From an uncultured Clostridia bacterium (GTDB taxonomy: Bacteria > Bacillota_A > Clostridia > TANB77 > CAG-508), in the NCBI GenBank assembly GCA_934130705.1, contig CAKOYL010000001.1, positions 1 to 64,000 on the forward strand: a stretch of DNA of 64,000 nucleotides. The letters run 5' to 3'. The notes beneath the pieces were generated by a model. The model did no database searches. It was given only the letters and a program-made list of their open reading frames with translations, and was not told the origin of the DNA. A program made the position numbers and the translations under genes. Positions 58,755-64,000 of this stretch are shown here, in pieces. How positions within the stretch are numbered: position 1 is the first letter of the stretch; each line of letters starts with the position of its first letter.

Positions 58755-59946
58755 ATCTTTCTTCTTCACTGTCTTTTTCAAAAATTTTCTCGCTCAAGTC
58801 ATTTTTTATTGAATATATATATTTTTTTCTTTGCTCTTCTGTCAAAATTTGCAAATCTTTTATTATTCCGCTGTTTACCAGTTGATTGTACACTTTCAAT
58901 TTTTCTTTATCTTCCAATAACTCCTTTGTATTGCTTATAAATATATCTGCTTGTGCTTTTGGTAAACTTCTCAATTTTACTAGGAAATCTTTTAAATGCA
59001 TATTATTGCTTCTACCCTTAATTTGTAAATTTATATTAATTATATCTTCATCGTTTAATTTTTGCCTTGAATATATCTGAATTGATCCAATAAAATTTTT
59101 TTCTTCCTCTTGTGTAATTTGAGTCATATTTTTAGATTGTGGTATTACAAATTCTCCTATTTCATTATAAGTATTTGCTACATTTTTTGCTATCTCATCT
59201 AATATTTGCATTTTAAGTTTAGATTTATCTACTTTATTTTCTTCATTTTTATCATTTTTCATCTTTTCGTACTCATTATATACTTTTGTTTGTAAATCCT
59301 CTTCTAACATTTTTTCTACTGGTAAATATCTCCCTAAAGTATTAATTTTCGTACCACCAAATTTTCTATAATTAGCTGCCATTTTTTTTGCAATTATTGC
59401 TTCTTCTAATTTATTTAACCTTTCATTTTTTTGTACTATATTTATAGACTCTAATTTATTTATCAAATCTAATTCAGTTAAGTCAGCACATATTTTATAT
59501 AATTCTTTTAGTTCTTCTTCTATTTGTCTTTGCTTAATTTTCTCACTATCTATATTATTTATTAGCTCAATTTTTTCTTTTCTATTGACATCACCATTTT
59601 CAATAATGTTTTCTATTATTTGATCAGGTACATTTATTTCACTGTCAGCAACAGCTTTAGGTATTACTGTATCAGGTATTTCATCTATTTTTGATATATC
59701 AGTTGCAGCTTGTTCGAATATTTTGTTTGGAATCTCTTTTTTATCTAGAATACCTTTTAATATTTCTGGTGCTTGATTAGGATTTCTTCGTACATATTCA
59801 ATAACTTCCCTTGCTGCACTTTGTTCTGCATCTTTTACTTTTTCGTCTTCTAAATTTTCTTTATATTTTTCTTCTATCTTATTTACTACTTTGGCTGAAA
59901 AGTCTTCATGTCTAAATAATTTTCTAATATTTTCTATTATCTTCAT
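58753..59946 (-). CDS. Uncharacterised helical, charged protein
   Basis: 397 residues, no membrane segment, very rich in Glu, Lys, Ile and Asn. The N-terminus (MKIIENIRKLFRHEDFSAKV) is followed by repeated helical units of about 30 residues (IPDTVIPKAVADSEINVPDQ; VPDQIIENIIENGDVNRKEK), suggestive of a solenoid. I do not recognise the family. AAAAGGAGAAACATA precedes the ATG, so it is likely expressed. No functional link with the flanking transporter is evident. Confidence 0.65.
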   Translation of the reverse strand: MKIIENIRKLFRHEDFSAKVVNKIEEKYKENLEDEKVKDAEQSAAREVIEYVRRNPNQAPEILKGILDKKEIPNKIFEQAATDISKIDEIPDTVIPKAVADSEINVPDQIIENIIENGDVNRKEKIELINNIDSEKIKQRQIEEELKELYKICADLTELDLINKLESINIVQKNERLNKLEEAIIAKKMAANYRKFGGTKINTLGRYLPVEKMLEEDLQTKVYNEYEKMKNDKNEENKVDKSKLKMQILDEIAKNVANTYNEIGEFVIPQSKNMTQITQEEEKNFIGSIQIYSRQKLNDEDIININLQIKGRSNNMHLKDFLVKLRSLPKAQADIFISNTKELLEDKEKLKVYNQLVNSGIIKDLQILTEEQRKKYIYSIKNDLSEKIFEKDSEEER

Positions 59947-59949
59947 TAT

Positions 59950-60490
59950 GTTTCTCCTTTTCTTCCAATATTTATACTATATTTTATATAAAAAGTCAAT
60001 TACCTTTTTTACCTGTTTTTTGGCTCTGGTAGTCTTTATTACTTAAATAATTTGTATTTCTATATCTTCATCATTGTCCAAATTAATTTGTATTATTTGT
60101 CCATTTTCCTTTTAATATCTATTTCCCTTAATACAGTGCGATTCAACTGATAAATTTGTAATCGGATTATTTTATGTATTTTCGAGGGGGTATATTTTCG
60201 ATTTTTCTTTATTTTTTATTATATTAATTAGCTCATGCACTTTTAATCTTGCAATAATTTATATTTTTTAATAAATTAACCTTTACATTTAATTGTAATC
60301 AATTATTCTTTGTTATCACACCCCTTATATCTATTAATATTATACAATTCTATAAATCAATCCTCATAAGTGTTAAACATATAAAAAGCATATAATACTT
60401 AAATACTATATGCCTTATATTTTTTATTTTTACTTAATCTTTATTCTAATTTGCATTAATCTTGAATAGTAGTTATATTGAACATTTTAT
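59950..60490. other. Non-coding A+T-rich stretch
   Basis: No gene is supported. Short open stretches lack ribosome binding sites. A 26-base palindrome (GCATATA...TATATGC, 60388-60413) followed on the minus strand by TTTTTATATG is a likely terminator for the interrupted gene upstream. A minus-strand open stretch near 60050-60110 could be the tail of a decayed gene. Confidence 0.6.
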
Positions 60491-60493
60491 TTG

Positions 60494-60913
60494 TTACTCT
60501 AAAATTTCTACTAATGTAAAACATTTATTATCTTTTGATATTTCATCTTCTAATAAAATGTAATTGCCTAAAGCCTGTATATCTATATTAATGCTGTCAT
60601 CTAAAGTATAATCTATAGCATCTCTATTAATCTTTTGCACAACATTTGTACATTGTTGTGCAATATTTCCTACTTTCTCAATTCCACTACTTGCCCTATC
60701 TCAAAATATAGTAGTAATTAATTCTTTTACTATCACTTTATTTTCTTCATTATTTTTACTATTTATATAAGAATACACTGCTTTATATTCTCCATCTTTT
60801 AGATAATTCACTGCTTTATTTAATTGTATTTTAGGAATCACAACCATTACTATTCCCATTACAATTAATACAATTAATATAATTAATAAAATTATTCCTT
60901 TTTTACCTTTCAT
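60494..60913 (-). pseudogene. Small membrane-anchored protein gene interrupted by an in-frame UGA
   Basis: The first 70 codons (one helix at 3-27, then AVNYLKDGEYKAVYSYINSK) end at a TGA (60701-60703). The same frame then stays open for a further 68 codons (beginning DRASSGIEKVGNIAQQCTNV) to TAA at 60494. Total 420 bases is a multiple of three. The pattern suggests one point mutation in an originally 139-residue protein related in design to the two genes upstream. UGA is the normal stop of several genes here, so recoding is unlikely. Function unknown. Confidence 0.7.
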
Positions 60914-60959
60914 AGCTTTCTACTTTTTTATACACTTTTACGAATTTTTACAACTTCTT

Positions 60960-61622
60960 TTACCATTTCGTAAAACCAAAATCATAAGACAATGTTGTTT
61001 CTTCATTTTCATTTATCTGAATATTATTATAATATTTTATGCTTCTTATAAAAGTTTTATTGTTTATAGTTTGTATAGTAAGCCATTCCTTTTGTGATAT
61101 TACAGAATCTAATGCATTATATTCAGGATAATTTCCATTTGCATTATTTGAAACGATAAATACTGCATAATTTCCACAAGGTATTTTATCTATTTTATAG
61201 TTTCCATTTCCATCTACTGTTGAAATCCAAATACCATTAGTTCCTTGTGTTGCATTTGTGTCAATTAAACTATCTGATGGTTCATGTATTTCTAAATTTA
61301 TTGCAAATATTTTTGCTCCTGTATCTCCTCTATTACCTACAAAATTGTTATATTTCCAACTTATAAGCCCTATCATCGTACCAGTATGTTCTTTACCATA
61401 ACATATTTTTGCTTCTTTTAATTTATTTTTACTATCTTTGTAATCATCTAAATTATTAAATATATTTAATGCACTTTCATATTTTTTATTCTTTAAAAGT
61501 CCACTAGCCAATTTATATCTAAATGATTTTGTCTGAATTATACAAACGATAAATATTATAACAGCAACTATTATGCTTCCTATTATAATTAAATTTTTAT
61601 TATTTCTTTTATTTTCTTTCAT
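60960..61622 (-). CDS. Membrane-anchored protein with short repeat and external beta domain
   Basis: 220 residues. One helix (about 10-32) is followed by a TPR-like unit (ASGLLKNKKYESALNIFNNL), then a beta-rich domain with GTNGIWISTVDGNGNYKIDK and IPCGNYAVFIVSNNANGNYP. The latter resembles carboxypeptidase-regulatory-like or prealbumin folds (…DGNGNYxIxxIPxGxYxV). The start at 61622 follows GGGGAG. It is between two other anchored proteins with the same head design. Role unknown; surface display is inferred. Confidence 0.65.
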   Translation of the reverse strand: MKENKRNNKNLIIIGSIIVAVIIFIVCIIQTKSFRYKLASGLLKNKKYESALNIFNNLDDYKDSKNKLKEAKICYGKEHTGTMIGLISWKYNNFVGNRGDTGAKIFAINLEIHEPSDSLIDTNATQGTNGIWISTVDGNGNYKIDKIPCGNYAVFIVSNNANGNYPEYNALDSVISQKEWLTIQTINNKTFIRSIKYYNNIQINENEETTLSYDFGFTKW

Positions 61623-61638
61623 TTTTTCTCTCCCCATA

Positions 61639-62670
61639 TTATTTTATATAATCTATATATTTTTCAGGTATATCTAAACTTGTTCCATCCATATATATAA
61701 TTCTTACACTTTCTAGTTTTACACTTTTTATACTATAATTGTACCAAGCATTTTCCCAATAATATTCTGTCCCTTTTGTTCCTTGTCCTTTACTATACGG
61801 TCCTTCATCTTGAGCATTAAATCTTGTATAATGCCTTATTGTACAAGTAACTGTATCATTTACAGAGTTATATGGTTTTACTGTAAAATATGCATATTTT
61901 ATAACTTTATCTGATAAGTTCTTCCAATTAATATATAAATCTACCCCTCCTGCTGAATTTGGAGTACTTGCCCATATTTTTGTTACTTTAATAGCTGATT
62001 TTATTTGTTCTATTTCTTGTTTTTCTTTTTCAGTATCTTCTTGAGATTGTTTTAATCGTTGCACTTCTGATAACAAATCTAAAAACTCTTTATCTTCACA
62101 GTAAAAATTTTTTACTTCTTCCATTATTTTTTTAGCATTAGAATAATTATTTTCTTGCTTAAATTGATTTACTTGTTCTAAAACAGTCTGCTTTAATTTA
62201 TTTTTGGTTTCTGTTATCTTTTCTGTTAAATCATCATAATTATTATCATTCAATTCTATATATATTGGTAATGCTTCTTTATAATTTTTTTGTTCAAAGT
62301 ATTGTTCTGCTTGTTCATATTTTTCTTTTTCTTTTTTTATTTCTTCTAATTTACTATTACAATCTTTATATTCCTCAAATTTACTTATGTATTCCTTTAA
62401 TTCCTCATAAGTAATTATATTATTTTTATATTTATTTATATATTCATCTGATTTTTCAGAAAACATCTTATCTACATAGTTGTTAAATTTAATATTATTC
62501 TTATTAAGACTATAAACTTGTTTTGCAATACAATTATTACTTTCATATAGAAATTTAAAAATTATAGATTGTAAATTATAGATAACAATTCCTGTTATTA
62601 TTAAAATACTAACTATACTTAATAAAACTATATACTTTTTACTCTTTTTTTCTTTTTTTAACCTTCTCAT
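61639..62670 (-). CDS. Membrane-anchored coiled-coil protein with external domain
   Basis: 343 residues from ATG 62670, after GGGGG at good distance; a much longer reading into the divergent promoter is not credible. A basic head, one helix (13-34), helical TPR-like repeats with YEQAEQYFEQKNYKEALPIY, a coiled coil (to about 255), then a beta domain with IWASTPNSAGGVDLYINWKN and YAYFTVKPYNSVND. The latter resembles DUF-type domains found on clostridial membrane proteins. First gene of a three-gene minus-strand set. Confidence 0.68.
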   Translation of the reverse strand: MRRLKKEKKSKKYIVLLSIVSILIITGIVIYNLQSIIFKFLYESNNCIAKQVYSLNKNNIKFNNYVDKMFSEKSDEYINKYKNNIITYEELKEYISKFEEYKDCNSKLEEIKKEKEKYEQAEQYFEQKNYKEALPIYIELNDNNYDDLTEKITETKNKLKQTVLEQVNQFKQENNYSNAKKIMEEVKNFYCEDKEFLDLLSEVQRLKQSQEDTEKEKQEIEQIKSAIKVTKIWASTPNSAGGVDLYINWKNLSDKVIKYAYFTVKPYNSVNDTVTCTIRHYTRFNAQDEGPYSKGQGTKGTEYYWENAWYNYSIKSVKLESVRIIYMDGTSLDIPEKYIDYIK

Positions 62671-62785
62671 ATTTTTTCCCCCTTTTTCACTATATCTACA
62701 ATATATCACAAAATTTCCATTTTGTACACATATTTGTACACTTATTTTTAATTTTTTTTTGGTTACAATAATTATGGTGATAAAA

Positions 62786-62962
62786 ATGAAAAAATTAAAA
62801 ATTGAGAAAACAAAAAAAAACAATGATACAGTAACTAGAACAATAAGAATAAGTGGAGAAACTTTTGATAAAATTAGTGATTTAGCTGAAAAAAATGAAT
62901 TAAGTTTTAATAGTGTAGTAAACCAAATAATTGAGTTTGGATTAAAAAATTTAGAAGAATAA
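62786..62962 (+). CDS. Ribbon-helix-helix (Arc/CopG-like) DNA-binding protein
   Basis: 58 residues. TVTRTIRISGETFDKISDLA and ELSFNSVVNQIIEFGLKNLE form a beta-strand plus two helices, the RHH fold. GGTGAT lies four to five bases before the ATG at 62786; in-frame ATGs at 62774 and 62759 are less likely. It is divergent from the membrane-protein operon and could repress it. No toxin ORF follows in the same direction; instead a small-RNA promoter begins ten bases after the stop. Confidence 0.7.
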   Translation: MKKLKIEKTKKNNDTVTRTIRISGETFDKISDLAEKNELSFNSVVNQIIEFGLKNLEE

Positions 62963-62971
62963 TAAAATTTA

Positions 62972-63000
62972 TTGACTTTATCATTAATTCAAAGTATAAT
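62972..63000 (+). promoter_or_regulatory. Strong promoter of the candidate antitoxin RNA
   Basis: TTGACT (62972-62977), 17-base spacer, TATAAT (62995-63000). Start near 63007. No ORF follows before the terminator at 63051-63088. Confidence 0.75.
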
Positions 63001-63006
63001 AATAAT

Positions 63007-63088
63007 AGGAAATGGAGAAACCACAAACGTGGTTTGCCAGGTTTGTATGTAAAAACACATCGCCCTGTCAAGACAGATGTGTTTTTTT
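63007..63088 (+). ncRNA. Candidate type I antitoxin RNA
   Basis: About 80 nt from the consensus promoter to a terminator (AAAAACACATC/GATGTGTTTTT, 63051-63086). It contains ACCACAAACGTGGT, a small hairpin, and no ORF. It overlaps only the 3' end of the convergent toxin transcript, as in txpA/RatA-type pairs. Its first 40 bases resemble the toxin leader in inverted orientation (TAGGAAATG-AGAA and GTGGTTTGCC in both). Confidence 0.6.
63051..63088. terminator. Shared bidirectional terminator of the toxin-antitoxin locus
   Basis: AAAAACACATC (63051-63061) and GATGTGTTTTT (63076-63086) with an inner CTGTC/GACAG stem; T-runs on both strands. It ends six bases after the toxin stop codon. Confidence 0.85.
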
Positions 63089-63093
63089 ATTGG

Positions 63094-63216
63094 TTATCTA
63101 CTTTTGCTAATAATTATAACTAGTGCTATAATCAAGGCAAAAGCTATGATAGTTACTCCAATTAATGAATAATATAAAATAAATATTGTTTTTATTAATA
63201 ATTGCATTTCTATCAT
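63094..63216 (-). CDS. 40-residue hydrophobic peptide, probable type I (holin-like) toxin
   Basis: MIEMQLLIKTIFILYYSLIG begins a peptide with one long hydrophobic helix ending in ISKSR, a short basic tail. This is the design of membrane-damaging type I toxins such as TxpA, BsrG or clostridial equivalents. AAAGGAGGTGAGGCTT precedes the ATG at 63216. GGAGG is paired with CCTCC in a local hairpin (63225-63239), which would hide the ribosome binding site, another hallmark of the class. A -10 TATAAT (63283-63278) gives a transcript of about 215 nt. Confidence 0.72.
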   Translation of the reverse strand: MIEMQLLIKTIFILYYSLIGVTIIAFALIIALVIIISKSR

Positions 63217-63277
63217 AAGCCTCACCTCCTTTATGGAGGCAAACCACATCTGTTTATTCTCATTTCCTATGCTGAAC

Positions 63278-63306
63278 ATTATAGTACATATTTACATATT
63301 TATCTA
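63278..63306 (-). promoter_or_regulatory. Promoter of the candidate toxin
   Basis: Minus strand TAGATA (63306-63301), 17-base spacer, TATAAT (63283-63278). Start near 63271, giving a leader of about 55 nt that contains the sequestering hairpin. Confidence 0.6.
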
Positions 63307-63391
63307 GTGAACATAATAATTTTTTTTATTATTTATTACTGAATTTTTATATAAATATATCACAATAAATTTTTCATAAAAAAAAACTCTC

Positions 63392-63441
63392 TTATTCATT
63401 GGTTCGTGTTTTAAATATTCAAAACACGAACCAATGAATAA
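63392..63441 (-). terminator. Terminator of spo0A
   Basis: A perfect 21-pair stem (63392-63412 with 63421-63441), loop of eight, followed on the minus strand by GAGAGTTTTTTTTT. It starts 22 bases after the stop. Confidence 0.92.
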
Positions 63442-63462
63442 GAAAAGTTTTATTTACTCAAA

Positions 63463-64000
63463 CTAAGCACTCTTTAATTCAAGCCTTAGCTTATCAGCAA
63501 TCATTGCTATAAATTCCGAATTGGTAGGCTTTCCTTTAGCAGCTGAAATTGTATAACCAAAAATATTCTCAACTGTCTTTTGATCACCTCTACCCCATGC
63601 AACTTCTATAGCATGGCGTATTGCACGTTCTACACGGCTTGGAGTTGTGTTAAATTTATATGCTATTTTAGGATATAAGCTTTTTGTTATTTGATTTATT
63701 ACATCAATATCATTTACAACCATTATAATAGCTTCTCTTAAATATTGATATCCTTTTATGTGAGCCGGAACTCCAACTTCATGTATAATATTTGTAACTA
63801 ATGCTTCTAAAGTACTTTCATTCTTTTCTCCATTTAGTGGAATTTCTACATATTGTGATTTTATTTCTCTTCCTGCAAAAATATTTTGATTTTGATTTGG
63901 TTTAAAGTTTTTTAATTCTCTAATTCTTTTCATTAATAATTCTATATCAAATGGTTTAACTATGTAATACTCAGCACCTAATGAAATAGCTTTTTGTGTT
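63463..64000 (-). CDS. spo0A: Stage 0 sporulation response regulator Spo0A (C-terminal 179 codons)
   Basis: The 5' part runs off the right edge; the frame stays open to 64000. The visible end of the receiver is [20 protein letters not shown], including the conserved Lys of VKPFD. The complete effector domain has [16 protein letters not shown] and the recognition helix [20 protein letters not shown], and ends [18 protein letters not shown], as in Spo0A. Phosphorylated Spo0A binds TGNCGAA boxes and starts sporulation. An apparent internal ATG at 63933 is not the true start. Confidence 0.97.
   Translation of the reverse strand, partial: TQKAISLGAEYYIVKPFDIELLMKRIRELKNFKPNQNQNIFAGREIKSQYVEIPLNGEKNESTLEALVTNIIHEVGVPAHIKGYQYLREAIIMVVNDIDVINQITKSLYPKIAYKFNTTPSRVERAIRHAIEVAWGRGDQKTVENIFGYTISAAKGKPTNSEFIAMIADKLRLELKSA

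Noticed and set aside
60050..60115. Minus-strand open stretch reading GQIIQINLDNDEDIEIQII before a stop
   Set aside because: No start codon or ribosome binding site, and the frame closes just upstream; at best a gene remnant.
60701..60703. Selenocysteine or altered genetic code at the in-frame UGA
   Set aside because: UGA is the terminal stop of other genes here (for example hicB and the P-loop/Asp23 gene), and the residue context resembles no selenoprotein.
1..64000. CRISPR arrays, tRNA or rRNA genes
   Set aside because: No regularly spaced direct repeats and no tRNA or rRNA consensus segments were seen on either strand.

Overview
The window is a very A+T-rich chromosomal segment from a spore-forming clostridial member of the Bacillota, most like the uncultured gut lineages. 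This rests on spo0A running off the right edge, a gerA-type germinant receptor operon, yqfC/yqfD, pdaA, bofA, a BofC-like protein, a Spo0A paralogue, an agr quorum-sensing locus and a glmS ribozyme. UGA is used as an ordinary stop. There are no rRNA or tRNA genes, no CRISPR array and no complete mobile element.

Layout. 1-2.8 kb (minus): start of typA with a consensus promoter, plsC, a P-loop/Asp23 fusion and a transglutaminase-like protein. 2.9-7.1 kb (plus): a germinant receptor operon ending in an unannotated 59-residue two-helix protein, then a 255-bp imperfect palindrome. 7.4-16.1 kb (minus): a long sporulation and RNA-metabolism cluster, pdaA-yqfC-yqfD-unknown-ybeY-yerB-ylbF-peptidase-secG-rnr. 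16.4-19.4 kb: agr locus, with agrA-agrC on plus facing agrB-agrD on minus. 19.6-24.4 kb (minus): RNA-modification genes, a hicBA pair with frameshifted hicA, uvrC, and a compositionally odd orphan. 24.5-27.0 kb (minus): a Spo0A-like response regulator, a 12-codon Trp-rich peptide gene between two terminators, and a GHKL sensor kinase. 27.1-30 kb (plus): small regulators, then the glmS ribozyme and glmS. 30-36.5 kb: large unknown membrane protein, bofA, DUF2508, a lone VirD4-like ATPase, a metal exporter and an Asn/Cys-rich protein. 36.5-41 kb (minus): truA, cdaA, a small membrane protein, pdp, rnhB, a pilin-like protein. 41-47 kb: htrA, clpE-like and pgsA on plus, a DUF3298-like protein on minus. 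47.2-55.4 kb (minus): bofC-like, comEC, NlpC/P60 hydrolase, ppaC, hslO, a tagO-rubredoxin fusion, rpiB. 55.7-62.7 kb (minus): small Cys protein, SsuABC/THI5-type transporter, unknown proteins and three membrane-anchored proteins, one interrupted by a UGA. 62.8-64 kb: ribbon-helix-helix protein, a probable type I toxin-antitoxin locus, and spo0A.

How it fits together. Two peptide-type signalling loci lie about 6 kb apart, one a recognisable agr system and the other an unrecognised cassette built around a Spo0A paralogue. Spo0A-box-like sequences (TGTCGAA) occur in the agrA leader and downstream of agrD, hinting at cross-talk between quorum sensing and sporulation. Three families that are normally lipoproteins (GerC, YerB, THI5-type binding protein) lack a lipobox cysteine here. 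The best candidate for an undescribed system is the RR/peptide/kinase cassette at 24.5-27.0 kb.
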